The position numbers and the translations under genes are program-made. A DNA stretch of 64,000 bases from Lacibacter sp. H407 (GTDB lineage: Bacteria; Bacteroidota; Bacteroidia; Chitinophagales; Chitinophagaceae), in NCBI RefSeq assembly GCF_037892605.1, contig NZ_JBBKTU010000001.1, positions 682,001 through 746,000 on the forward strand, given 5' to 3'. Each line of letters starts with the position of its first letter. The stretch's first letter is position 1. Of the stretch, positions 25,824 to 34,683 are shown one piece after another. The notes beneath the pieces were generated by a model. The model did no database searches. It was not told the origin of the DNA and was given only the letters and a program-made list of their open reading frames with translations.

Positions 25824-27221
25824 ATGACGACTAACCAAAAACCGAACAGGCTATCCTATATCTATCAAACATTCAAACAATCACTGAACGGGGAGCAGCA
25901 GGATTATACAACAGGAAGTATTCGCAAAGCAGTGTTTCTGCTGGCCATTCCCATGATCCTAGAACTGAGCCTTGAAAGCGTATTTGCTGTAGTAGATATG
26001 TTTTTTGTAGGTAAGCTTGGCGAAAATGCAATTGCAACTGTTGGCCTTACCGAATCGGTGATCACCATTGTCTATTCCGTAGCCATTGGCTTAAGCACAG
26101 CAGCTACGGCCGTTGTAGCAAGACGGATCGGTGAAAAAAATCCGGATGCTGCTGCACACGCCGGTGCACAATCCTTACTTATTGCATTTGTTGTAACTGC
26201 TCTTATCAGTGTAGCAGGTATTGTTTATGCATCGGATATTTTACGATTAATGGGTGCCAGTGATGATGTGGTAAAAGACGGCACCATTTTTACACAGATC
26301 ATGCTGGGCGGAAGTATTGTGATCATGTTACTTTTCCTCATCAATGGTATTTTCAGAGGAGCAGGTGATGCGGCCATGGCGATGAAAAGTTTATGGATCG
26401 CCAGTATCATCAATATCATTCTCTGCCCCATATTTATCCATTACCTGGGATTGAAAGGCGCTGCTATTGCAACCGTAATTGGACGAAGTTCCGGTGTGTT
26501 GTATCAATGCTGGCATTTATTCAAAGGCAATGGTATTTTAAAAATGACGGCTGCTCACTTTGGGTTTGATCCAAAACTCATTCGCTCTATTGTAACCATT
26601 GCATGGCCAGCCACTTTACAGTTTGTAATTGCAAGCGGCAGCTGGATCTTTCTTGCACGTCTTGTAGCAGAAACAGGTGGCACCACCGCATCAGCAGGTT
26701 ACCAGGTAGCCATCCGCAATGTGGTGTTCTTTATTTTACCGGCATGGGGATTGAGTAATGCGGCGGCAACATTGGTAGGACAAAATCTTGGCGCCAAACA
26801 AATTCAACGGGCCGAGCAAAGTGTGTTACTAACGGCGAAGTATAATGCCATTTTTATGAGCCTTGTCACGGTACTGTTTGTATTTTTTGCAAAACCCATT
26901 ATCAGCATTTTCTCGCAGGATGCAGGCGTGATCGCATACGGTGCCAGAGCTTTGCAGATCATTGGTACCGGTTATATTTTTTACGGAATAGGGATGGTAA
27001 TGATACAGGCATTGAATGGCGCAGGCGATACAAAAACGCCTACCTGGATCAACTTTATTGGCTTCTGGTTATTCCAGATTCCGCTTGCTTATTTCCTCGC
27101 AAAAGGATTGGATATGAATTCAACCGGTGCATTTATTGCCATACCGGTGGCTGAAACATTGATCGCATTGGTAGCGTGGTACTATTTCAAAAAAGGAAAG
27201 TGGAAACTGGTGCAGGTATAA
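25824..27221 (+). CDS. MATE-family efflux transporter
   Basis: A 465-residue inner-membrane protein with two MatE domains of about six helices each (first IPMILELSLESVFAVVDMFFVG, second WPATLQFVIASGSWIFLARL). It would export cationic drugs or metabolites using proton or sodium gradients. The ATG is preceded by a TTTAAACCTTTTTC leader that resembles those of several other genes in this window. A terminator follows. Confidence 0.92.
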   Translation: MTTNQKPNRLSYIYQTFKQSLNGEQQDYTTGSIRKAVFLLAIPMILELSLESVFAVVDMFFVGKLGENAIATVGLTESVITIVYSVAIGLSTAATAVVARRIGEKNPDAAAHAGAQSLLIAFVVTALISVAGIVYASDILRLMGASDDVVKDGTIFTQIMLGGSIVIMLLFLINGIFRGAGDAAMAMKSLWIASIINIILCPIFIHYLGLKGAAIATVIGRSSGVLYQCWHLFKGNGILKMTAAHFGFDPKLIRSIVTIAWPATLQFVIASGSWIFLARLVAETGGTTASAGYQVAIRNVVFFILPAWGLSNAAATLVGQNLGAKQIQRAEQSVLLTAKYNAIFMSLVTVLFVFFAKPIISIFSQDAGVIAYGARALQIIGTGYIFYGIGMVMIQALNGAGDTKTPTWINFIGFWLFQIPLAYFLAKGLDMNSTGAFIAIPVAETLIALVAWYYFKKGKWKLVQV

Positions 27222-27227
27222 AATAAC

Positions 27228-27253
27228 AAGCCCTGTGCAAATGCACAGGGCTT
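27228..27253. terminator. Bidirectional terminator between the MATE and 281-residue protein genes
   Basis: AAGCCCTGTGC (27228-27238) and GCACAGGGCTT (27243-27253) form an 11-bp perfect stem with an AAAT loop, followed by TT on the plus strand. Confidence 0.82.
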
Positions 27254-27274
27254 TTACCAAACAAGACCAAGTGA

Positions 27275-28120
27275 TCATTTTATTTCGTTCATCCATTGCT
27301 GCGCAAAGTTGCGAGCAACGGTTACTACGTCTTTTCCTGCACGGAATGCCATTTTCCAACGGTTGCCTTTTGATTCGTAAGCACGGTTTTCAAAATAAAG
27401 TTTGTTGCCCTTTGTTACAACTTTCGCATCAAAATCAACAGTTGCTGTTTCATCCATGAATTCCTGCAACCGCTTCTTAACATATAATAAATGATTGGCG
27501 GGATATTTTTCTTCCCACGCTTTAATTTGTCGATCATAATTTTCCTGATTACTTTTTACCATGTCGTCGTATGCATTTGCATAGTTTACAACTGATTTAT
27601 TATTGGGATCTTCCGCTTTTTTTAATTCTGCTTTGTTGCTTGCCAGCATTTTTTCAAACAAGGGTTTCATGGAAGCATCAGCTTTTTTATAACTCTCTTC
27701 CATGTCGGCTACACTTTTTCTAAAGCTTGCAATTGATTGCTCACGCATTTCTGCAGGTGTTTGAATTTTTTGAAACGCAGGTTTGTGGTAGTTGCGCATT
27801 TCAGTATAGTTCTTGATAAAATCAGCAGAGCCCACATATTTTTTTGAATACGTCATTATCTCATTTGTCAATACTACCCTGCTGCCTGCAGCAATGCTTT
27901 TTAAATTCTTAACGCCATAGGCATCAAATGAACCGCTTAAAAATCCATGCCTGATCTTTTCCTCCGCCCCGGGTTTTGATAAACCGAGTTGCTTCAAAAA
28001 ATCATCGCTGAATGAGCGAATACTAAATGATACAAGTGAAGATGCAAGAATGGTGAGCACTGCTGCAATACTCAATACCTGAATGGCTGGCAGTATTTGT
28101 TTGAATTGTGTTTTTTTCAT
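27275..28120 (-). CDS. Hypothetical membrane-anchored coiled-coil protein
   Basis: 281 residues from ATG 28120; the longer frame to 28294 overlaps the hemerythrin-like gene and lacks a plausible start. An N-terminal hydrophobic helix (VLSIAAVLTILASSLVSFSI) anchors a long charged helical region with repeated K, E and A (about residues 110-210). The C-terminus (KGNKLYFENRAYESKGNRWKMAFRAGK) looks like a small beta domain. The family is not recognised. It starts 35 bases after the hemerythrin-like gene and is probably co-transcribed with it. Confidence 0.65.
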   Translation of the reverse strand: MKKTQFKQILPAIQVLSIAAVLTILASSLVSFSIRSFSDDFLKQLGLSKPGAEEKIRHGFLSGSFDAYGVKNLKSIAAGSRVVLTNEIMTYSKKYVGSADFIKNYTEMRNYHKPAFQKIQTPAEMREQSIASFRKSVADMEESYKKADASMKPLFEKMLASNKAELKKAEDPNNKSVVNYANAYDDMVKSNQENYDRQIKAWEEKYPANHLLYVKKRLQEFMDETATVDFDAKVVTKGNKLYFENRAYESKGNRWKMAFRAGKDVVTVARNFAQQWMNEIK

Positions 28121-28155
28121 TGTGATGATGTTTCGTTTGTGATGAGTAAAAAGTA

Positions 28156-28839
28156 TCAGGAAGCCAGCATTGCTCCCTCTGTTAAGTGCTCCTGAATTTT
28201 TTGCCAGCGATTGTCCGTCAGCTCTGCCATTGCAAGACCAAGGAACGATTGAAATACAAAATCGGGCGCATTGTTTTTTACCTGTTTCAGCCAATCAATG
28301 ATCTCTGTATTTGACAATCCACGCATCATCCATTTATTGTAAAGTGGCATTTTCTCAGCAGGTACATTCGCAATTATAGTAGCTGTAATACTATGCAAGT
28401 GCTCATCATCAAAATAGCGCCATAATAATTTGTTGAGAACATCTTCTTCCTTTTTCATATGCTCCAGGTTGAACAATGTAAATTCAAATACCGCCTTACT
28501 GATAGCTGCGCCAATTTCCTGTTTTGCATTTGCAGAAATCGTAAGCGAAAATGCCTGAAGTAACCCATGTACATTTTTACTGAGAGTAAGATCTTTTACA
28601 TGCTCCTGTTCAAACACATCCACAACAGAAGGTTCATATTCAGCAATGGCCGGAAGAATAAATGTATCTTCTGTATGCGCATGCTCATCAAATAATTCAA
28701 GAATAATTTTCACTTGCTGAACCGCTTCTTCTGCATCTTCTGCATCTGTAAAATCGGTTTGCTGAAGTTTGATAATTGTTTCATACAACAATGCACGTAA
28801 TCCTTTGTGGACCTGGTTGAAAATATTATAACGTTTCAT
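28156..28839 (-). CDS. Hemerythrin-like HHE domain protein
   Basis: A 227-residue cytoplasmic four-helix protein. Probable iron ligands are spread as in HHE proteins: H11 in NQVHKGLR, the DEHAHTEDTFILP segment, FEQEHV and NLEHMKKEED. Family members bind a di-iron centre and sense or scavenge oxygen, nitric oxide or peroxide. The C-terminal third (from about residue 160) is not part of the HHE domain. The leader contains ATTTATCATTAAACCTT, shared with other genes here. The 281-residue protein follows in the same direction. Confidence 0.75.
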   Translation of the reverse strand: MKRYNIFNQVHKGLRALLYETIIKLQQTDFTDAEDAEEAVQQVKIILELFDEHAHTEDTFILPAIAEYEPSVVDVFEQEHVKDLTLSKNVHGLLQAFSLTISANAKQEIGAAISKAVFEFTLFNLEHMKKEEDVLNKLLWRYFDDEHLHSITATIIANVPAEKMPLYNKWMMRGLSNTEIIDWLKQVKNNAPDFVFQSFLGLAMAELTDNRWQKIQEHLTEGAMLAS

Positions 28840-28843
28840 AAAA

Positions 28844-28858
28844 AAGGTTTAATGATAA
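28844..28858 (-). promoter_or_regulatory. Shared leader motif before the hemerythrin-like gene
   Basis: The minus strand reads TTATCATTAAACCTT just before the ATG. Similar blocks precede the genes starting at 29862, 33334 and 39786, each within 20 bases of the start codon. Confidence 0.45.
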
Positions 28859-29006
28859 ATAATAACTACTGTAAAATTGATGCGTTTCTGCTGCGTTGCA
28901 AACAAGCACTGTAATGAGTTGATTGTTTTACTGAATGAAATGAAAACAAATAAAATCTTCTGCAAACTCTGAACGAAAAATCAACCTCAAATAAATTCCA
29001 TCACTC

Positions 29007-29044
29007 TAAAAAAAACAGCCGGATGTCTTACGGGACTTCCGGCT
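29007..29044 (-). terminator. Terminator of the His-rich lipoprotein gene
   Basis: AGCCGGA (29017-29023) pairs with TCCGGCT (29038-29044). On the minus strand the stem is followed by GTTTTTTTT. It lies 48 bases beyond the stop at 29092. Confidence 0.8.
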
Positions 29045-29091
29045 GCAGCTGCTGTTTCAACAATACTCGCCTTACGGGGCAAGCAGGTTGT

Positions 29092-29862
29092 TTATGATGC
29101 CTGTCTTAAAACAAATCCTTCCAGAATAATATTTGTGATGTTATTAATTTTTGCAATCCGCATTTTTGTTGGGTAGTACCCGGTTGTTTGAACTTTCGCA
29201 GGTTGTGGAATGCTGCGTTCAAAATTCGGATTTGCAAGAATGAATTGTTCCGTGATCATCGGTTCATAGAATGTTACTTTCCCATCGTACGAACCATAGA
29301 TAAATGTTTGTGTAAACGGAGCACCGTTTAATTCAGGTGCTGTAAAATCAAGCCAATGCACGCCCATTTTTGGAACACCGCCTCCAGGGTTAAAATAAGT
29401 AGCAGGAAAATAAGCAGGAGCAGGCCAGTTCTTGTGTTTGCTGCTGTCAACTTCGTAGGGAGGAATTGCAGCAACTGCTTCCGGTGTGATGCTGTAAAAA
29501 TGAAAATCAAAATGCGGTAATCCATAAATAAACTCAGGCTCATGTCCATGTGGATTCCAACCGAGATCTACGTGGTTGAACGGAGTGGCCGCAGCTTTGG
29601 GATGTAATTTGAGTATCACTGAATTGTTGTGACTGTGTCCACCACTTTGATCTTGCCCTCTGTCTAAACTACTCATCGCTGCTTCATCCACAGCAACTGC
29701 AAGACGCAGTGGTTTATTGTTATCATCTACTTCATACCAGGTCCATGCTTTACCATGTTGAAAAGTTGTAACCGGGCCAATAAATACTTTTTCATTGCTT
29801 TCTTTTTTGCAGGAAGTAAAGAGAGCACTTGCTATTACAGCAAAGAATAAAATCCGTTTCAT
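29092..29862 (-). CDS. Histidine-rich lipoprotein, TTHB210/DUF5602-like
   Basis: A 256-residue lipoprotein (lipobox FTSC, Cys18). The mature part holds an unusual density of histidines: GGHSHNNSV, then HVDLGWNPHGHEPE and GLPHFDFHFYSIT, followed by VHWLDF. This suggests a metal site, and the pattern recalls secreted TTHB210-like proteins (DUF5602), an assignment made from memory with limited certainty. It has its own CATCTTTG promoter (29907-29914) and an AAACCTT leader, and is followed by a terminator. The substrate or partner is unknown. Confidence 0.6.
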   Translation of the reverse strand: MKRILFFAVIASALFTSCKKESNEKVFIGPVTTFQHGKAWTWYEVDDNNKPLRLAVAVDEAAMSSLDRGQDQSGGHSHNNSVILKLHPKAAATPFNHVDLGWNPHGHEPEFIYGLPHFDFHFYSITPEAVAAIPPYEVDSSKHKNWPAPAYFPATYFNPGGGVPKMGVHWLDFTAPELNGAPFTQTFIYGSYDGKVTFYEPMITEQFILANPNFERSIPQPAKVQTTGYYPTKMRIAKINNITNIILEGFVLRQAS

Positions 29863-29871
29863 TTTTTGTTT

Positions 29872-29914
29872 AAGGTTTAATGATTAATACTGATTGAATA
29901 ACACTGCAAAGATG
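29872..29914 (-). promoter_or_regulatory. Promoter and shared leader motif of the His-rich lipoprotein gene
   Basis: CATCTTTG on the minus strand (29907-29914) is followed by a leader containing TTAATCATTAAACCTT (29872-29887) close to the ATG. The same promoter-leader pairing recurs at 33285-33328. Confidence 0.5.
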
Positions 29915-30112
29915 TACATCCGTTATCTGCAACAGAACCTGCATGTGAATGAAATGCTGATTTGAAGTATTGAATTGTAAGCGCATACTGCCATTACACT
30001 TCATTATAATAGCATCAAAAAACAGCAGTACAATTCATCCCCGCATTTCATCAATTCAGATACCCGAATTACAATTCATACAGGCATTTACACAGTTTAT
30101 ACAACCAATCAT

Positions 30113-30120
30113 TACATTTG
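30113..30120 (+). promoter_or_regulatory. -7 promoter element of the propeller kinase gene
   Basis: TACATTTG is an exact TAnnTTTG match, 15 bases before ATG 30136. It overlaps an in-frame TTG at 30118 and so argues that the TTG is not the start. Confidence 0.6.
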
Positions 30121-30135
30121 GAATACCTGAACACT

Positions 30136-33100
30136 ATGCTGCACAAGTTTTTCCTTTTTTGCGGATGTATATTTTTTCTGAGCGGATTATCTGCGCAGCA
30201 ATTGGATTATACATTTACGCATTACTCCACCAATTCAGGATTGTTATCGAACCAGATCAACAGCATTGTGCAGGATGAAAAAGGGTTTATCTGGACGGGC
30301 ACTACCGACGGACTGCAACGTTTTGACGGTATCCGTTATAAATCATTCCGGCATATAAAGAACGACAGCACCAGCCTGCCTTCCAACCCGGTGTGGCAGT
30401 TGAAAGTTGATCACAAAAAAAACTTATGGGTGTTTCTTGCCAGTGGAGAGATCGGCATTTTCAATACGAAAACATTCAAGTTTCGTCAAGCGCATGTTAA
30501 AACCATTCATCCACGTGCTGAAAAAACGTCGGTGAAGCGGATGACCGAAGATGATAAAGGAAATATTTTTTTGATACTGGGTGGCAATGAAGTACTCACC
30601 TATAATGCAGCCCTGCATGAATTCGCCCCGGCACATAATTTTTTCTTATTTAAACCTGAATGGCGTATTGCTGATTTTGCTCCGCAACCCGGCACCCAAA
30701 AATATTGGATCAGTATACAGGATCACGGCTTTGCGATTTACAATCATGCAACCAAATCGCTGAGTTATGCAGGTAACAACAAAGAAGATGAAAAACTGAT
30801 CGATGAATTTAACGGCAACCGCCATCCCTATGGGTTATACTTTGATAAACAGAACCGGCTTTGGTTCTTTACCTGGGGCAATGGTTTTCCTTCGATCTAT
30901 TGCTACGATCTTCGAAAGAAAGAATTTATCCTGTATGAATATAATTTGATCGCAACACTTCAAACCTACTATGAAGTGCATGGATTTCTGGAGCAGGAAG
31001 ATGGGAGTCTCTGGTTACGGGGCCTGCAGGTGTTTGGGCGATTTAACGAAACAACAAAACAATTTCAATTTGTAAAGAACGGTTATGGCAACGAGCGAAG
31101 TATTGCGTATGAAAACATCAGAGGGTTAATCGAAGATCGTGAAAAAAATATCTGGGTCGCCACCAGCAATAATGGTGTGTTTCGTTTTAACCCTGCACAG
31201 CATGCGTTTCAAAACATCACACACATCAACCGGATCATCGGCAAACAGGGAACAGGAAGTGCGTTGTCGTTTTCGGAAACCAAATGGGGAACTGTACTTG
31301 TTGGCACCTGGGGCGATGGATTGTATCATTACGATAAAAACTTCAACCAAATTCCTTTGAATCTGAAAGGAATAAAAGAAAATGAAAGCTATTCGTTTTG
31401 GAATATGGTTGCATCTGCCGACAGCAATACGATTTGGTTATCGGCACAACCCGGCATTATGAAGATCAACCAGGATCAGCGAACGGCAACGTACTACAAC
31501 CCTCCTGCGTTGGAAAACAGGACAATGCGGCAAATAGCAGAAGATAAGTTTGGCAACTTATGGGTCGGCGCACAAAGTATTGGACTGTTTAAGTGGGATG
31601 CTGCAAAGGGAGCCAATGATTTTAACAACGGAATTCGAAAACTTAAGAACGTACCGCAACAACAGGTAAACAAGATTATAATTGATTCAAAAGGGTTGGT
31701 TTGGGTTGCATTTGGAATTGGAGGTGCGTATGCTATAGATCCAGCAACAGAAAAAATTGTTTATCAATTCAGCGACCAACTTCCGTATCCTTACAAACTG
31801 CCTGAAGAGGGTGTATCATCGCTACTGGAATATAACGACAGCATGATGATCATCACCACTTCCACGCAAATCGTGTTGTACAACAAGCGCAGTAACAAGT
31901 CGTCGCTTGTTGGAACCGCCGAAACAATTTCCGGTTATATTACCGACCTGCGCAAAGACAAGAACGGCTATGTATGGCTAACCAGCACCAGTGGCCTGTA
32001 CCGGATCAACGTTGAAAAAAATGTATTCGTTCGTTTTACAAAAGAAGATGGAATTGACAACGAAAATTTTATTGTTGCAGCATCAGCGCTGTTACGTGAT
32101 GGCCGGATGTTGTTAGGCAGTACCAATCAGTTTATTGTTTTTGATCCGCTTGCAATTATTGTAAAACGCTCGGCCCCATCGGTGATCGTTACTGATTTTA
32201 AGATCAGAAATAAATCAGTACCGGTTGATTCATTGCAACAACTGAAAACAATTAATCTGAAACCCGGCAACAATTCGATCAGTATTGAATTTTCCTGTCT
32301 GGAATTTTCTACTCCATATAAAGTGGCTTACCGGATGAGCCATATTGACAAAGACTGGGTAATTGCAGATGCCAGTCAGCAAGCGATCTATTCCTATTTA
32401 CCAAGCGGCACATACCTGTTTGAACTGCGTTCGATCGATGAAGAAGGACGAATGGGTACCACCATTACGCAACTTGAAATAAAAATGAATGCGCCGTTCT
32501 GGAAAACATGGTGGTTCTATGGTATTCTTATTTTGCTTAGTGCAGCATTTATTTATTGGCTCGATCGGGAACGGATGAAACGGAAAGAAGCGATGTTGCA
32601 AATGCGTACTTCTATTGCCGACAATCTGCACAATGAAGTAAACACTGCTTTGAACAATATCAATATCCTGAGTGAGATGGCGAAGATTAAAGCCGATAAA
32701 GATCCACAGAAATCGAAAGAATACATTGAACAAATCCATACCAAAAGCCATAACATGATGATCGCAATGGATGATATGTTATGGAGTATTGATCCGCATA
32801 ACGATAACATGCAGAAAACGATCGAACGCATGAAAGAATACCTGGACGCATTACGTAACCGGCACCAGGTAGAGATCGAAATTGTGTTTGAAAAAAATGT
32901 GGAGCTGCTGGAGTTGAATATGAAACTGCGCCATGAAGCATTTCTCCTTTTTAAAGATGCCATTAACAGCCTGGTACAGGCCGGTGCAAAAAAATGCCAG
33001 ATCCATTTAGGCATTGAAAAATCGAAGCTGCAATTCACCATGCAAATTGAAAACGATTGTTGCGACATGCAGCAGCTCAACAATCTCCTTCAACGGCAGG

Positions 33101-33195
33101 ATATGGAAATTAGGCTTGCTGCTATCAAAGCAAAGCTGGATGTGCAGGTTCATAAAAGCAGTTCGGTTTTTATACTGCAGGTTCCTGTTGCTTAA
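30136..33195 (+). CDS. Two-component propeller sensor histidine kinase with a degenerate ATPase
   Basis: About 1019 residues. A signal peptide (MLHKFFLFCGCIFFLSGLSAQ) leads into about 700 residues of propeller repeats of the reg_prop type (IVQDEKGFIWTGTTDGLQRFDG, IIDSKGLVWVAFGIGG and others), then a Y_Y_Y domain, a transmembrane helix (FYGILILLSAAFIYWL) and a HisKA_3-type region with the likely phospho-histidine in IADNLHNEVNTALNN. The following ATPase is odd: the N box reads LFKDAINSLVQAGA, the expected DNGxG reads ENDCCD, and no GxGL box is found. It may signal without its own ATP-dependent kinase activity. A LytTR regulator lies nearby. Confidence 0.85.
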   Translation: MLHKFFLFCGCIFFLSGLSAQQLDYTFTHYSTNSGLLSNQINSIVQDEKGFIWTGTTDGLQRFDGIRYKSFRHIKNDSTSLPSNPVWQLKVDHKKNLWVFLASGEIGIFNTKTFKFRQAHVKTIHPRAEKTSVKRMTEDDKGNIFLILGGNEVLTYNAALHEFAPAHNFFLFKPEWRIADFAPQPGTQKYWISIQDHGFAIYNHATKSLSYAGNNKEDEKLIDEFNGNRHPYGLYFDKQNRLWFFTWGNGFPSIYCYDLRKKEFILYEYNLIATLQTYYEVHGFLEQEDGSLWLRGLQVFGRFNETTKQFQFVKNGYGNERSIAYENIRGLIEDREKNIWVATSNNGVFRFNPAQHAFQNITHINRIIGKQGTGSALSFSETKWGTVLVGTWGDGLYHYDKNFNQIPLNLKGIKENESYSFWNMVASADSNTIWLSAQPGIMKINQDQRTATYYNPPALENRTMRQIAEDKFGNLWVGAQSIGLFKWDAAKGANDFNNGIRKLKNVPQQQVNKIIIDSKGLVWVAFGIGGAYAIDPATEKIVYQFSDQLPYPYKLPEEGVSSLLEYNDSMMIITTSTQIVLYNKRSNKSSLVGTAETISGYITDLRKDKNGYVWLTSTSGLYRINVEKNVFVRFTKEDGIDNENFIVAASALLRDGRMLLGSTNQFIVFDPLAIIVKRSAPSVIVTDFKIRNKSVPVDSLQQLKTINLKPGNNSISIEFSCLEFSTPYKVAYRMSHIDKDWVIADASQQAIYSYLPSGTYLFELRSIDEEGRMGTTITQLEIKMNAPFWKTWWFYGILILLSAAFIYWLDRERMKRKEAMLQMRTSIADNLHNEVNTALNNINILSEMAKIKADKDPQKSKEYIEQIHTKSHNMMIAMDDMLWSIDPHNDNMQKTIERMKEYLDALRNRHQVEIEIVFEKNVELLELNMKLRHEAFLLFKDAINSLVQAGAKKCQIHLGIEKSKLQFTMQIENDCCDMQQLNNLLQRQDMEIRLAAIKAKLDVQVHKSSSVFILQVPVA

Positions 33196-33284
33196 ACACA
33201 TCTCTGCCGAATTGTTTTTTACACTTTATACGGCTATTCGTACAATTCATTCACAGCAGCATTGACCAAGGTTTGCTGCTGCCT

Positions 33285-33328
33285 CATCTTTGTGTTGTAA
33301 TTTTTTAACCTTATCATCATTAAACCTT
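33285..33328 (+). promoter_or_regulatory. Promoter and shared leader motif of the DUF2807 gene
   Basis: CATCTTTG (33285-33292) is followed by a leader with TTTAACCTTATCATC (33304-33318) and TTAAACCTT (33320-33328), close to ATG 33334. The block is nearly the same as the one at 39757-39778. Confidence 0.5.
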
Positions 33329-33333
33329 TTCTC

Positions 33334-33846
33334 ATGAATGTTAAACATCTGTTTGCAGCCATGCTGTTGCTGGTTGCAACTGCTGCAAATGCACAAACAA
33401 GCGGATCAAAAAAAGCAGCCATCAAAAAAATCAACGTTGAACGTTTTCACAAACTGGTGATCGATGCATCCATTGATGTACTCCTCATTGAAGACGATGC
33501 ACCCGGCAAACTTTATATTGAGGGTGACTCCACTTACTTCAATGAGATAACAGTTACTGAAAAAGAAGGTGTGCTTACGATTGCCGCCACCAAAGACCGG
33601 AATTACAAAAAGCGTATTTACATTGGCTTACCGGTGCAACAACTGAAAGAAGTGGAGATCAATGCAGCTTCGTTTGTATTGGGGATGAATACGCTGAAAT
33701 CTCCAAACTTAATTGTAAAAATGAACTATGATTGTATTGTAAGTTTGAAATCGACCGGCCCAATTGAATTAAAAACGAATACTGAAACCAGTTATACGCA
33801 ATTTAAAGAGTTGCCCAGGCAGTACAGAAACAGCTTCGGAAAATAA
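33334..33846 (+). CDS. Secreted DUF2807 (head GIN) domain protein
   Basis: A 170-residue protein with a signal peptide ending at ANAQ. The body is beta-helical in pattern: FHKLVIDASIDVLLIED, then YFNEITVTEKEGVLTIAATK and LKEVEINAASFV, as in DUF2807 putative auto-transporter adhesins of Bacteroidota. It is shorter than many family members (about 220-250) and ends soon after the first repeat set, so the C-terminal part may be missing. It lies 138 bases after the propeller kinase gene with its own promoter. Confidence 0.7.
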   Translation: MNVKHLFAAMLLLVATAANAQTSGSKKAAIKKINVERFHKLVIDASIDVLLIEDDAPGKLYIEGDSTYFNEITVTEKEGVLTIAATKDRNYKKRIYIGLPVQQLKEVEINAASFVLGMNTLKSPNLIVKMNYDCIVSLKSTGPIELKTNTETSYTQFKELPRQYRNSFGK

Positions 33847-33860
33847 GGATCCACATCAGT

Positions 33861-33898
33861 ACATAAAAAAGGACAGCAAATGCTGTCCTTTTTTATGT
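33861..33898. terminator. 17-bp bidirectional terminator
   Basis: Bases 33861-33877 and 33882-33898 form a perfect stem with GGACAGC/GCTGTCC at the centre and A/T runs at the base. It serves the DUF2807 gene and the convergent LytTR gene. Confidence 0.9.
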
Positions 33899-33908
33899 TG
33901 TTCCTTTT

Positions 33909-34682
33909 TTATTTACCCATCCACTTTTTAAAATCACTCACCTTTTCACGGCTTACTAATGCTTCTTTATCCACCGCTGGTTTTAATTGCAGGATGAGGC
34001 GGTTGCCAAAATAATCATCAATTTTTTCGATGCTCCCAACTGACACATAAAAGGAACGGCTAATACGGAAATATTTTTCCGGGTCCAGCATTTCTTCCAA
34101 TTCGTCCATTGTATAATCAACCACATATTTTTTGTTATCGGATGTTTTGAAAAAATTCAACCGTCCATCGCTATAGAAATAAGCGATCTCGTCAATTTCA
34201 ACCGATACCAGTTTCTGCGCATGTTTTACCAGGAATCGCTTACGGTATTCTTTTGGTTGTAATTTCTGCTGCAATTGCTTCACAAGGCTATCCAGGTTAA
34301 TATCCGCCTTCCCTTCTGCTGCAGCCACATGTAACTGACGATACTTTTGCAAAGCGGCCTGCAACTCTTCTTTTTGCACAGGCTTCAGCAAGTAGTCTAT
34401 ACTGTTTACTTTAAATGCTTTCAATGCATATTCATCGTACGAAGTAGTAAAGATCACCGGGCTCTTTACATCTACGAGATTAAACACTTCAAAACTTTGT
34501 CCGTCGGCCAACTCTATATCCATCAAAATAAGATCCGGACGTTCATTTTCGTTTAACCAATCAACGGTTGCTTTAATACTATCGGTTACGCCTATTACAT
34601 TAGCAGTGCTATCCACGGCCAGTAAAGTTTTTTGCAGTTTTTTTACTGCCAGTTCTTCGTCTTCAACAATAAGAATTTGCAT
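33909..34682 (-). CDS. LytTR-family response regulator
   Basis: A 257-residue regulator with a receiver domain (acidic pocket VEDEE, phospho-acceptor D55 in LILMDIELADG, Lys in DYLLKPVQ) and a C-terminal LytTR DNA-binding domain (FLVKHAQKLVSVEIDEIAYFYSDGR, then FRISRSFYVSV). It should bind DNA direct repeats once phosphorylated. The start codon is 1 base from the stop of the upstream LytS-type kinase gene, so the two are translationally coupled. Confidence 0.95.
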   Translation of the reverse strand: MQILIVEDEELAVKKLQKTLLAVDSTANVIGVTDSIKATVDWLNENERPDLILMDIELADGQSFEVFNLVDVKSPVIFTTSYDEYALKAFKVNSIDYLLKPVQKEELQAALQKYRQLHVAAAEGKADINLDSLVKQLQQKLQPKEYRKRFLVKHAQKLVSVEIDEIAYFYSDGRLNFFKTSDNKKYVVDYTMDELEEMLDPEKYFRISRSFYVSVGSIEKIDDYFGNRLILQLKPAVDKEALVSREKVSDFKKWMGK

Positions 34683-34683
34683 A

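Noticed and set aside
27275-28294. 339-codon version of the 281-residue protein gene
   Set aside because: The extra 58 codons overlap the hemerythrin-like gene and have no signal or domain; MKKTQF at 28120 gives a normal membrane anchor.
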